From contig JAPNUO010000007.1 of the NCBI GenBank assembly GCA_026627065.1, positions 62,001 through 126,000 of the forward strand: a stretch of 64,000 nt of DNA, written 5' to 3'. A model generated the notes under the pieces. That model was not told where the DNA came from, ran no database searches, and worked only from the letters and a program-made list of their open reading frames with translations. The first letter of the stretch is position 1. Every line of letters starts with the position of its first letter. This document shows, in pieces, positions 33,426-42,066 of the stretch. The translations under genes were made by a program, and so were the position numbers. The stretch comes from Bacillota bacterium. Its GTDB lineage: Bacteria > Bacillota > Sulfobacillia > Sulfobacillales > Sulfobacillaceae.

Positions 33426-33946
33426 CGCGGTGTCGCGCGGCGGCAGACGGTCTCCCCCGGTCGGCTGACTGCGGTCGGGGCTTTCTGTCAATTATTTTGG
33501 GGTCGCCGTCAGGGGCGAAAGCCTAAAAAATCTGGCGCCGATATTGGTTTCGGTGGTCCGACAATCACTCAGTGGTGGCCGTAGCTTGGTTTCGGCGCCA
33601 TAGCCCGTCATGAGGCGTAGATCCAGCGATGGGAGTAGATTCCATGGCCTAGGATTGCACGGTGCTCCGCAGCCAAGTTCGGACCCCCGCGGGTCTCGGC
33701 GCCCGTTTAGGTGCGAAGGAAGGTCCACGCGAAAGAGGGAAGCACGCCGGGAAATTGGAGGGTCACACCACACGTCTCATACGGTCCTGTTCCTAGTCGC
33801 TCATTCACCCATCGACTCTTGCGCCACGGGATCCCACAGGTTGCTATCTCCCTCCTTCGGACCTCGACGAACCCCTGGAATTTTTCGGCCACCCAGAGGA
33901 GTTTGAGTTGACGCCGTCGAATGTCCGAAGTTCAGGGAGGCGAGCT
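33426..33946 (+). other. gene-free stretch before thymidine kinase
   Basis: No convincing ORF. A C/G-rich imperfect hairpin near 33456-33482 follows the ISL3 fragment. The rest shows no pattern I can name, and it must contain the tdk promoter, which I could not place. Confidence 0.4.
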
Positions 33947-34531
33947 ATGGCAGGCTTGGTGAAGGTGATTACAGGTGAAATGTTTTCCGGAAAATCGCGC
34001 GAATTGGCCCGGCTTGTTCGCGAAAGTCTAAGCATGGGATTTCGCGCCCAAGTGTTTTATCCCGCCCACGCGGTACGCGGAAGCTGGCGCGACATTGACC
34101 AGCGGTTGTCGGGAGTGGATGGCCATTTAAGCCTTCACCCGGTGCCAGACGGCCAGGCCCAGTACATTGCTGCCTGGGTACGAAGCGAGACGGACGTTGT
34201 GGCCATTGATGAAGGGCAGTTCTTCTCCGACGACATTGTTGGTGTGGTACGGGGGCTTCGCCGACAAGGCAAGCTGGTGCTGATTGGTGGGTTAGATCAG
34301 GACTATCTGGAAAACCCTTTTGGGCGCATGGGGGATCTGATGTGCTTAGCTAATGAGGTGGTCAAGGTGCACGCGTTTTGTGCCGCCTGCGGTCAAGCGG
34401 ATGCTGCCGTTTCCCATAGGGTGGCCCGGGAATCAGGCCAGGTGTGGGTCGGTGACGATTACCTTCCGCTTTGCGAGGACTGCTACCTCATGGCCAGGAA
34501 TGGGCAGGCGATGTCCTTATTCGTCGATTAG
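33947..34531 (+). CDS. tdk: thymidine kinase
   Basis: ATG 33947 has AGGGAGG upstream and opens a 194-residue protein beginning MAGLVKVITGEMFSGKS, whose P-loop marks class II thymidine kinase. DVVAIDEGQFF (DEGQ motif), VLIGGLDQDYLENPFG and a C-terminal zinc ribbon (CAAC ... CEDC) complete the family pattern. It phosphorylates thymidine for the salvage pathway in the cytoplasm. Its end overlaps the next ORF as read from its TTG. Confidence 0.93.
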   Translation: MAGLVKVITGEMFSGKSRELARLVRESLSMGFRAQVFYPAHAVRGSWRDIDQRLSGVDGHLSLHPVPDGQAQYIAAWVRSETDVVAIDEGQFFSDDIVGVVRGLRRQGKLVLIGGLDQDYLENPFGRMGDLMCLANEVVKVHAFCAACGQADAAVSHRVARESGQVWVGDDYLPLCEDCYLMARNGQAMSLFVD

Positions 34532-35166
34532 AGCCGCGGTTAGAGTTAATTCGTGCGTGGTGCCAGCCTTACCAGGTCATTGCCGATGTTGGAGCGCATG
34601 AAGGTCTGCTGGCCCGCTGGTTGGCTCTGGACGGGCACACCGTCTGGGCTACAGAGCTGACCCCGGGGGGATTTCGGGAGTTGTGCCGGGGCGTGGCGGG
34701 GTCGCCGGTCGTTGTCCGACAGGGAAACGGCTTGGCGCCGCTTTTGCGCGTGCCGGTGGATGTTGTGATTTTGGCAGGGTTGGGAGGCCAAACCATTCGC
34801 GCCATATTGCGCCGCCATCATGAGATGCTGAGTCGCCCCGTGTACATCGTGCAGCCTGTCCCCGATGCGTTGAGCTTTCACCAAGTGGTGGTTGCCGAGG
34901 CGTGGACCATTCTACGAGCGGACATTGTTCGGTATCGCGGCCGCTACTATCCCACCTGGATGCTGGCGATGACGCCAGCCGGACAGCGTGACGATGGCAT
35001 CGATGCGTTTATTCCCCAGGAGTTTTCTCAAGCGCAGGAATATCGGGGATGGCTTGAGCGCGAATGCGAGCGTCGCCGCATCGCCTTGCGGTATCATGAT
35101 AATGCGCGTTTAATGGACGAACTCCGCCGACTGGAGGACGAATTGGCGCGAATCGAGGGGAACTAG
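34471..35166 (+). CDS. trmK: TrmK-like tRNA (adenine22-N1) methyltransferase
   Basis: The 231-residue reading has the SAM-binding motif VIADVGAHEGLLARWLALDG, then VDVVILAGLGGQTIRAIL and YIVQPVPDALSFHQVV, which fit TrmK/YqfN proteins (about 230 residues). They methylate A22 of some tRNAs. TrmK proteins usually have DIGSDHAYLP at motif I; DVGAHEGLLA here is a variant. The start is uncertain: the TTG at 34471 overlaps tdk by 61 bases, and no better start with a ribosome site is visible before the first conserved motif. Confidence 0.75.
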   Translation: MRGLLPHGQEWAGDVLIRRLEPRLELIRAWCQPYQVIADVGAHEGLLARWLALDGHTVWATELTPGGFRELCRGVAGSPVVVRQGNGLAPLLRVPVDVVILAGLGGQTIRAILRRHHEMLSRPVYIVQPVPDALSFHQVVVAEAWTILRADIVRYRGRYYPTWMLAMTPAGQRDDGIDAFIPQEFSQAQEYRGWLERECERRRIALRYHDNARLMDELRRLEDELARIEGN

Positions 35167-35168
35167 GG

Positions 35169-35636
35169 GTGCCGCAAGCCTATCACGTCTATACCGATGG
35201 GGCATGCCAAAATAACCAGGCGCCGGGCGGGCAGCCCGGCGGGTGGGCGTGCGTTTTTGTGCATGGTCCCCGCTATCACGGGTTCGAGCCGCACACGACG
35301 AACAATCGCATGGAGATGCGGGCGGCCATTGAAGCCTTGAAGCACACGGAACCTGGTGCGGAGGTGACCTTGTACAGCGATTCCGCCTATCTCACCAATG
35401 CGTTTTTGCAAAATTGGTTCCAAGGCTGGGAGCGACGCGGATGGCGCAATGCCAAGGGCGACCCGGTGGAAAACCAGGATCTATGGCGGGAGCTGAAGGC
35501 CCTTGCGGATGCTCGCCGCGTGACGTGGGTCAAAGTCCGCGGACATAGCGGCAACCGATACAACGAAGAGGCCGATGCCCTTGCTGTCCAGGCGATTCGT
35601 GAGGGATTGGCGCAAAGTGGACGGAATGGGGAATAA
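35169..35636 (+). CDS. rnhA: ribonuclease HI
   Basis: The 155-residue enzyme has all four carboxylates of RNase HI: Asp in YTDGAC, Glu in NNRMEMRAA, Asp in LYSDSAYL and Asp in YNEEADALA. The handle region GWERRGWRNAKGDPVENQDL is present. It degrades RNA in RNA-DNA hybrids. GTG 35169 lies two bases after the preceding stop with AGGGG nearby, so it is probably co-transcribed with trmK. Confidence 0.93.
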   Translation: MPQAYHVYTDGACQNNQAPGGQPGGWACVFVHGPRYHGFEPHTTNNRMEMRAAIEALKHTEPGAEVTLYSDSAYLTNAFLQNWFQGWERRGWRNAKGDPVENQDLWRELKALADARRVTWVKVRGHSGNRYNEEADALAVQAIREGLAQSGRNGE

Positions 35637-35664
35637 TCGCGAAAGACGACGACGCCGGCTGTGT

Positions 35665-35670
35665 TATAAT
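35665..35670 (+). promoter_or_regulatory. -10 element of rnpB
   Basis: A perfect TATAAT lies 11 bases before the RNase P RNA. The -35 region is not a good match. Confidence 0.55.
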
Positions 35671-35680
35671 TAGAGGTTGT

Positions 35681-36032
35681 GAGCGAGTTGGCCAGACGAT
35701 CGCGGGCAACAGTCCCGAAAGGGGTTGTCTGAGGAAAGTCCGAGCTGCACAGAGCAGGGTGCTGGATAACGTCCAGTGGGGGTGACCCTAAGGAAAGTGC
35801 CACAGAAAACAAACCGCCATGGAGGTCCATGGTAAGGATGAAACGGTGCGGTAAGAGCGCACCAGAGGTCAGGTGACTGGCCTGCTTGGTAAACCCCACC
35901 CGCAGCAAGACCGAATAGGGGAAGGATGAGGTGGCTCGCTGACTTCCCGGGTAGGTCGCTTGAGGCGTTCGGCAACGGACGTCCTAGATAAATGATCGTC
36001 CACGACAGAACTCGGCTTATGGCTGACTCGCC
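35681..36032 (+). ncRNA. rnpB: RNase P RNA, class A
   Basis: The RNA has the universally conserved blocks: GAGGAAAGTCCGAGC near the 5' side, ACAGAAAACAAACCGCC, GGTAAGGATGAAACGGTGCGG, AGAGCGCACCAGAGG, GGTAAACCCCACC and ACAGAACTCGGCTTATGG near the 3' end. The P1 stem pairs GCGAGT with ACTCGC. A class A layout is inferred from these conserved blocks. It is the catalytic RNA that trims tRNA 5' leaders. Confidence 0.96.
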
Positions 36033-36047
36033 GTCACCATTACGATA

Positions 36048-36097
36048 GGCGCTCTTCTTGGAGACGTCAGACGCCAAGAGGGGCGCCGCGATTTTTT
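36048..36097 (+). terminator. intrinsic terminator of rnpB
   Basis: A 14 bp stem (36048-36061 with 36074-36087, two GU pairs) is followed by GCGATTTTTT. It ends the RNase P RNA transcript. Confidence 0.85.
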
Positions 36098-37210
36098 CGT
36101 CTTTCGCATCTAGCCCTCGAATCGGTCATGAAAACGCGGTGCCGCCTTTCATTGCCTAGGGGACGCAGCGAAGAAGTCATTGGAGGATGAGAGCGTTGGA
36201 GAGCCGGATGGGGTCACGGAGCACGTTCGGTTCTGCGGCAGTTCGCGGTCCGAGAGAAACTTGCATCGGGGACGGCCGCCCCTTGAGGTCGCGTTTTACG
36301 TCCAGCCGGCGGACGGGTGGGAGGGTCAAGCCTTTCTATAAACGGCAGGCCCTCATTGGAAGCGACCATGGATCTCTTGCCCAAATCTTGGGAACTGCAG
36401 AATGGCAGAGGATGTCAGCGGAAACCGGTGCGGGCCGCCGGGGCGGTAGGCCAATTCTGGGCGGACCGGACCCACACGACGATTCGAGTGAGGATGAGGT
36501 GGATCTTTTCCTTTTAGGCTCTTCGCAATCACCCGCCTGAGCGGAGCCCGTCGGACATGGGGCGGGCGTACGGTAGCCTCGTCCGCTATGGATTTGGTGT
36601 CGGTTTTGAAAACTTTCTATGTCGATATGGCAAACACTGTCTTGCATTTCCTGTCGACGCAAGTGGGCTGGATCAGCGGCACTGGTATATTGACGGCCGC
36701 GATCCGAATCAGGAATGCCCCACGGCAGCGGCCGATAGCGGTGCACGGGGTGGTCTGAGTCCCGAATCGTCATCGCATCCGTCATCCGGTTCCTGAAGGC
36801 CGTGATACCATAGCGCGGCTATAGAGTTCCGATCTTCAATGGTGGCTAAATACAGCCAGCTGTCGACCCTCTAACAATCCGGGAGGTCGGCCATCCTGGC
36901 TAGGGAAGGGTGGCCTGCCCTCATTGAGTTCAACTTTGGCTGTGCGCAGCCGTCCGGTGCCCACAAATGGGGTCTCCGAGTCTTGGTGGTTCCGCCCAGT
37001 TGCGGACGACGCAGGCCGCGCTGCCGTGGCCTTTCCGAACCAGACGCACGGCCTGCTCCTTTAACGCCATACCGTCTCCCCATCGCTCCTTACAGCACGC
37101 CTGCCCGCGCACACTCCCGAGTTTTGGGTGCGTCAAATAGACTACCGTGCAGCTAGGATGCCCAAGACCAGTGCTCTCAAACGCCCCGACCCCCGTGAGC
37201 GGGTTCGCGC
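36098..37210 (+). other. 1.1 kb without recognisable genes
   Basis: ORFs here have random composition and no ribosome sites. Apart from a possible transposase fragment at 36996-37070 on the minus strand, I see only scattered short palindromes. It is probably old mobile-element debris. Confidence 0.4.
36996..37070 (-). pseudogene. possible IS3-type OrfA fragment
   Basis: A short stretch reading MALKEQAVRLVRKGHGSAAC resembles the start of IS3-family OrfA helix-turn-helix proteins (FKEQAVRLV). Nothing recognisable follows. The match is very short. Confidence 0.25.
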
Positions 37211-39601
37211 TTAGAGAGTTGTCGGGGGGATCATCTGTTGTGCGATAGGCCACGCATAGCCCCACAATTGCACCAGGTAATTCTCAATAGCCAAGGATGA
37301 GGCTTGGGCCTGCTTCAAAGCCGCGAGCGCTTGGGGAAGCGTGACGGTATTGTTGGTCCAGGTGGGAATGATGCCTAGCTTTTGATAGAGTGCCGCAAAT
37401 TGGGCTTGCTGCGTCGGAGAGACAGGACTGCCAATCCCCACGCCATTGCCGCCTAGGAGATTCGTGAGATAACTCGAATTTGCGCCTTCTCCGGTAAGCG
37501 ACACGCCAAATTGAAGCGCGGCGCGTTCCTCGATATACCCGATAGCCGTTCCGAATTGAATCGCTTGCAGCGGATTGTATCCCAGATTGGTGATGATGTC
37601 GCCATGCAATCCGGGCAACGAAATCGGTTGAATGATGACGTTGGGCGGAGGACTGATGCCGAGGATCGCGGCGAGCGTCAGCGCGGTGGACGCCGTCTTC
37701 CCTGCGGCATCCGTGACCGTCACGGTCACGGTGGTGGTTCCGGTCGCGGTGACGGTGCCGGACAACACGCCTGATGAGGACAGCGTCAGTCCGGAGGGCA
37801 ACGCGCCACCGGTAATGGTCCAGGTATCGCCGCCGTTGCCGCCGGCGGCCCCGAGCGTCTCGTCATAGGGCTGGTTCACAATAACCGGCGGCAAGGCCGT
37901 CGTGGTCACGGTCAAGGCCGCAGGGTTCACCGTAAGTTGTAGGGTGGCCGATGCCGACTGCCCCGCGGTATCTTGCACCTCGAGAGTGACGGTGGCTGTT
38001 CCGGCTGTGGTGGGCGTGCCGGTGATCGTCCCGGCCGAAGACAAACTGAGCCCCGCTGGCAGCGTGCCACTGGTCACACTCCAGGAGTCTTGTCCGTTGC
38101 CGCCGGTGACCCCCAGCGTTTCGTCATAGGCGCTGCCAACCGTGGCCGCGGGCAAGGCGGTCGTCGCGATGGCCAGCGGCGCCGGATCGACCGTGAAGGT
38201 ATAGGTGGCCGCATCGGTCTGGTTGGCGGTGTCCGTCACCTCAACCGTAAAGGTCGTGGTACCGGTGACTGTAGGGATGCCACTGAGCACCCCGGACGAA
38301 GAGAGCGTCAATCCTGTCGGCAACGTCCCGCTACTGATGGACCAGGTGTCTTGCCCGTTGCCGCCTCCGAGGGTCAAGGTCATGGCATAGGGACTGCCGG
38401 CGTTCGCGGTCGGCAGCGATGTCGTGGAGATGACCAACGGTTCCGGGTTCATCTCGGTACCGCTAATGATCACTGTCGATGCCGCATCAACGACCCCGCT
38501 AGGGGTGACTTCGTAGACCGTCACCACGGCATCGGGCGATACGGTAAGATTCGAACCGATAACATAGCTCGATGCGCTACTCGGCAACGTTTCGCCTTCA
38601 ATGATGGTTGGCGAGCTAGTGCCGACTTGCACCGCGAACGTATCTCCCGTAACTAGCGCGGTCATCGACAATGCGGTGGTACCGGCGTCAGTCCCCGGGC
38701 TCGCCGTCACCGTAACGGTCGGAACCGGAACCGCGGTGGGAATGAGCACGGGCAATGTCCCGACCGCAAAGTCCCAGGTGGCAGAACTGCCCAGAAGGGT
38801 ATTGGGCGACGTTGCCCCGGCGGCCTCCATCGCCGCCACCGTGGTGGTGACCACGCTTGTTCCGGCGGTTCCTGAACCAATGGCCGGGATGCTACTATCG
38901 GCACTCGTGGTGCCCCAGAGATCATTTATCACGGTCGCTGACGAGAATGATGTCCCGGCAATTCCTCCATAATAGATATCGGGAGTCGGACTGTTTACAT
39001 AAATCGTGGCATAACTGTTTTCCAGTGTGCCTCCACTCATCTCCCCCACGATGCCGCCGATGCCCCCCTTGAAGCCAATACTATTCGGAGCTTCAGTGAC
39101 TTCGCCGCCCTGGACATAGACATCCTCAATGATGCCGCCGGTCATCTCGCCAACGAGAGTGCCCAAAATGATACTACTACCATTAGCATATTGGGACGCA
39201 CTGGGATTCGTGATGCCGAGATTTTCAATGATACCGCCGGAGAAGACGTCAATGATTCCAGTGGGATCCCAATGCTGTGTCGTTGTCGAGACATCAACGT
39301 TCATGATGGCATAGCCATTGCCGTTGAGCGTACCATGGAAGTTGGCCCAGGGCTGCCAGGCATATCCCTCCATGTTGATGTTGTCCGTCAGGTCAATTGT
39401 GGCGCCGGCATAGGGGCTGCTCGCTGATGCGAGACTTTGATCCAGGTATTCGAGTTCAGCGGAGTTGGCGACATACGTGATCCCATGAACCGTGGGCGGT
39501 TCTAGAGTCGCGGCGTCCACCGTCGGGGGGCTGGCGAGCAGACCGCCTGTGACGAATAGGCCCGTCATCATGGCGCTTAACACCCAGGTGCCTCGTTCCA
39601 T
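37211..39601 (-). CDS. large exported protein with three Ig-like (He_PIG) repeats
   Basis: The 796-residue protein starts with a signal peptide (MERGTWVLSAMMTGLFVTGG ... ASPPTVDAA). Residues about 75-230 hold GLUG-like Gly-rich beta repeats (GGIIENLGITN, GTLVGEMTGGIIEDVYV, GGIGGIVGEMSGGTLENSYA). Three He_PIG repeats follow, each about 85 residues with GGNGQDTWSI, GTLPTGLTLSSSGVLSG and TFTVEVTDTA motifs. The C-terminal 130 residues are unique and helical. There is no LPXTG motif or membrane tail, so it is secreted or bound to the wall by another route. The ATG has AAAGGAGA upstream. Codon composition is lower in GC than its neighbours, as expected for a Thr/Ser-rich surface protein. Adhesion is a guess. 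Confidence 0.8.
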   Translation of the reverse strand: MERGTWVLSAMMTGLFVTGGLLASPPTVDAATLEPPTVHGITYVANSAELEYLDQSLASASSPYAGATIDLTDNINMEGYAWQPWANFHGTLNGNGYAIMNVDVSTTTQHWDPTGIIDVFSGGIIENLGITNPSASQYANGSSIILGTLVGEMTGGIIEDVYVQGGEVTEAPNSIGFKGGIGGIVGEMSGGTLENSYATIYVNSPTPDIYYGGIAGTSFSSATVINDLWGTTSADSSIPAIGSGTAGTSVVTTTVAAMEAAGATSPNTLLGSSATWDFAVGTLPVLIPTAVPVPTVTVTASPGTDAGTTALSMTALVTGDTFAVQVGTSSPTIIEGETLPSSASSYVIGSNLTVSPDAVVTVYEVTPSGVVDAASTVIISGTEMNPEPLVISTTSLPTANAGSPYAMTLTLGGGNGQDTWSISSGTLPTGLTLSSSGVLSGIPTVTGTTTFTVEVTDTANQTDAATYTFTVDPAPLAIATTALPAATVGSAYDETLGVTGGNGQDSWSVTSGTLPAGLSLSSAGTITGTPTTAGTATVTLEVQDTAGQSASATLQLTVNPAALTVTTTALPPVIVNQPYDETLGAAGGNGGDTWTITGGALPSGLTLSSSGVLSGTVTATGTTTVTVTVTDAAGKTASTALTLAAILGISPPPNVIIQPISLPGLHGDIITNLGYNPLQAIQFGTAIGYIEERAALQFGVSLTGEGANSSYLTNLLGGNGVGIGSPVSPTQQAQFAALYQKLGIIPTWTNNTVTLPQALAALKQAQASSLAIENYLVQLWGYAWPIAQQMIPPTTL

Positions 39602-40480
39602 GTTAAACCAATCTCCTTTTCGAGGATTTCTTGCTTTATTGATGATCTAGGCATAGCAAAACGCATCGGAGGGTGTCGAATTTTTATGCCGGCCTCGCCG
39701 CATGTTGAGACAATATTGAGACACTCTCCGGGACGCTCCTGGGAGTGCGATGGCTCCTGGTGTCTGTAGCCTCGCATCAAGCCGAGGTGCAGTCTTCATG
39801 GCGCTCTCACCGTATTTGAGCGGGGGAGCAACCCTTGCGGCGGGAAGTCCGGAGTGTGAATTACCGCTCTGATTAAAACCCTATCGCGCGTTGCGGGCGG
39901 TCAATTGGTGCTTGAAACCGTTCAGTTGAAAAGTCGTCCTTTCCAAAGCGTCCGGGAGAAACGAACGTTCGGTGAGAATGAAGGGAGGCCCGCTGTCTTC
40001 TCCTAGCGGATTTCTCGGCTGCCGCCCAAAGGGGTCGAGGCGTCCGCGACCCGAAGGGCAACTGGTGGCCCGTGGACGCGCTCACCGGTTTTGTTGCTGC
40101 CGGCACTGGCGTGGCCGAGAGAATCCCAGTCGAAGACGCATTTCATAATGGCGCTTCCCGTCGGATTCGTAGACTGTCCATATCGAGCACGCCGGAATGG
40201 CGTCGGCGCGGTCCGTGTCCTCCAAACGGGGATGGACGGAGCGATTCGCCCCGGGGGATTCTAGCTCCCCTACGAATCAGGTCTCTCCATACCGTTCCCC
40301 TCAACAGAACGGCATGGCAAAGTCTCCGGGGTTCACAACTCGCAGGCGCAGTCGCGGGTGTTCTTCCCGAAAATTTCCCCCCCTTTAAGGCGGGGAGAGT
40401 AACGACATCACAATTTTCGGTACCAGGGCCCCGGTATAACTTTCTTGCGGCGGGAAACGCTACCGACCGGAGGCGGTAGC
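39602..40480 (+). other. 880 bp without a clear gene, possible IS605-like debris
   Basis: No believable ORF. Near 40385-40402 the words CCCCCC-TTTAA-GGCGGGG then AGAGTAAC resemble the right-end hairpin of IS605-type elements. The ORF at 40072-40479 has a short AAGTGVAERI-like stretch that might be a TnpB tail, but the evidence is too thin to call it. Confidence 0.3.
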
Positions 40481-40636
40481 ATGGAGGTTACCCAATGTGC
40501 ATGCGGCACGGCAGCCGTCAGCGAGTGCTACGACTGCCACTCTGCCTTATGCGATGAACACCTGTGTCAAGAATGCGGGCGATGCGAAACCGACTGCATT
40601 TGCCACCTGCGGTGGTGGATCCCCGAATTCTATTAA
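40481..40636 (+). CDS. 51-residue cysteine-rich, probable zinc-binding protein
   Basis: ATG 40481 with GGAGG upstream starts a protein that is one-fifth cysteine: CACG, CYDCHSALC, CDEHLCQECGRCETDCICH, ending in LRWWIPEFY. The spacing (CxC...CxxC, then a CDEH) resembles a B-box or similar treble zinc finger. It is followed by a terminator hairpin. Function unknown; short proteins of this kind often bind partners or nucleic acid. Confidence 0.65.
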   Translation: MEVTQCACGTAAVSECYDCHSALCDEHLCQECGRCETDCICHLRWWIPEFY

Positions 40637-40647
40637 TCCTCAAAAGG

Positions 40648-40670
40648 AAAGAGCCCCTCGAGGGCTCTTT
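40648..40670. terminator. bidirectional intrinsic terminator
   Basis: The AAAGAGCCC/GGGCTCTTT hairpin with a short loop has A-rich and T-rich flanks on both sides. It serves the cysteine-rich gene on the plus strand and wrbA on the minus strand. Confidence 0.8.
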
Positions 40671-40691
40671 GGACAAGGTTCTCGGTTCGGC

Positions 40692-41303
40692 CTAGCTTAC
40701 GCTGGACACCAGCTGCAGACGGCGAGTGATATCCACGAGGCGGGCGGTTTGGTGGCGGACTGCCGCCAGCACTTCGGGAGACACCGAACCGCCGGCCGTC
40801 GCCGAAGTCCCATAGGGGTTGCCGCCCGCAGCATAAATCTTTTCGTCCGTGTAACCTGGCGTCACAACAATGGCGCCCCAATGGTACATGGTAGTGTACA
40901 GCGAAAGAATGGTGGCTTCCTGTCCCCCGTGAGGATTGGCCGCCGAGCTCATGGCAGTCACTACTTTGTTGGTCAGCTTGCCCTGAGCCCACAGGGGTCC
41001 TGCCGTGTCCAAAAACTGCTTCATTTGTGCTGCCATGTTGCCAAACCGCGTCGGCACCGAAAATACAATGCCATCCGCCCACTCGAGGTCGGCCAAGGTA
41101 GCCACCGGCACGTGCTTAGTGCTTTCCACGTGGCTCTTCCACTGAGGATTGGATTCAATGGCTTCTGGCGGCGCCAGTTCATTGACCCGACGCAGCCGCA
41201 CATCAGCCCCCATCTCTTTGGCGGCCTTTTCGGCTTCTAACGCCATTTGGTAGTTCGTACCTGTTGCGCTGTAGTAGATGACCGCAATCTTTACTGTGGA
41301 CAC
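40692..41303 (-). CDS. wrbA: WrbA-type NAD(P)H:quinone oxidoreductase
   Basis: The 203-residue flavodoxin-like protein begins at GTG 41303, behind AAGGAGG. It has the FMN loop YYSATGTNYQMA, DGIVFSVPTRFGNMAAQMKQ and SSAANPHGGQEATILS, all typical of type IV quinone reductases. It reduces quinones by two electrons in the cytoplasm and protects against quinone stress. It is divergent from a YodB-like repressor gene with an inverted repeat between them, so quinone induction is likely. Confidence 0.9.
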   Translation of the reverse strand: MSTVKIAVIYYSATGTNYQMALEAEKAAKEMGADVRLRRVNELAPPEAIESNPQWKSHVESTKHVPVATLADLEWADGIVFSVPTRFGNMAAQMKQFLDTAGPLWAQGKLTNKVVTAMSSAANPHGGQEATILSLYTTMYHWGAIVVTPGYTDEKIYAAGGNPYGTSATAGGSVSPEVLAAVRHQTARLVDITRRLQLVSSVS

Positions 41304-41481
41304 CCTGCTGCCTCCTTCATTTTGTCGCCATGTCATTAACCCTATTGCTCAGGTACCTCAAGAAAAGAGCTCCTGAGCACTTGGCGGGCCAGTCCCTCGC
41401 ATTCCTCGTGATTTTCCTGTGGGCGTCTTCCCTCTACATAGCGCCGCATGCCTCTAGCATGCCCTCGTCACACGACTATAG

Positions 41482-41500
41482 TGCTAATCTTTTGTTAGCA
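41482..41500. promoter_or_regulatory. inverted repeat, candidate operator of the wrbA/yodB-like pair
   Basis: TGCTAA-TCTTTTG-TTAGCA is a perfect 6 bp inverted repeat with a 7-base centre in the divergent intergenic region. It is a candidate site for the HxlR-type repressor encoded next to it. TATAAT at 41553-41558 may be the regulator's own -10. Confidence 0.45.
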
Positions 41501-41618
41501 GCACATTTCTAGTAAATACGTCGCTTCTTCAATTGTCAAGAGGCTGGGGTTATAATACGTAGCAAAGAATCTTCACCGAGTGTCCTACGCGGAGATTAGC
41601 GGCGAAAGGAGGAGGGGC

Positions 41619-41945
41619 ATGAAAGATTTTGATTTGTGTCCGCGCTTCGAGGCAGCCGTCGGGCTTATCGGGAAACGTTGGACCGGTCTCATTATTGAAG
41701 TTCTTTTGCAGCATCCTCAGCGGTTTTCTGAAATCGCGCAGGCAATACCTCAGGTCAGCGATCGCATGTTGGCCGAGCGCCTGAAAGAACTTGAAGCTGA
41801 AGGGATTGTTGATCGTCGCGTCTACCCCGAAACGCCCGTGCGCGTAGAATATGCGTTAACTGCCAAAGGGCGAGACTTGGCTCCGGTCATGCAGGCGTTA
41901 CACGAATGGGCCAACAATTGGATTTTTTTGCCTACCGTGAAATAG
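41619..41945 (+). CDS. HxlR/MarR-type redox repressor, YodB/CatR-like
   Basis: ATG 41619 has AAAGGAGGAGG upstream. The 108-residue protein aligns with B. subtilis YodB along its length: LCPRFEAAVGLIGKRWTGLI, PQRFSEIAQAIPQVSDRMLA, ERLKELEAEGIVDRRVYPET, PVRVEYALTAKG. Cys7 is at the position of the quinone-sensing Cys6 of YodB, which forms disulfides or thiol-S-alkyl adducts and releases DNA. The second redox Cys of YodB near the C-terminus is not seen, which suggests S-alkylation or another one-Cys mode. The divergent wrbA gene is the obvious target. Confidence 0.88.
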   Translation: MKDFDLCPRFEAAVGLIGKRWTGLIIEVLLQHPQRFSEIAQAIPQVSDRMLAERLKELEAEGIVDRRVYPETPVRVEYALTAKGRDLAPVMQALHEWANNWIFLPTVK

Positions 41946-42066
41946 GGCAAAACGGCCGCACGAAATTTCGGCAGGAGATTGCCGTCAGCGGGCGCTTTCG
42001 TGTACCCTTACCATATCATCGGCATACCATAGTCGACGTCACGTTTGGTAAAGGAGCGAACGCTGC

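Noticed and set aside
36187..36540. 117-codon open frame after rnpB
   Set aside because: Residue composition is random, there is no convincing ribosome site, and other frames look the same.
40072..40479. ORF with a stretch resembling a TnpB tail
   Set aside because: Only a few residues match, with no catalytic or zinc motif and no believable start.
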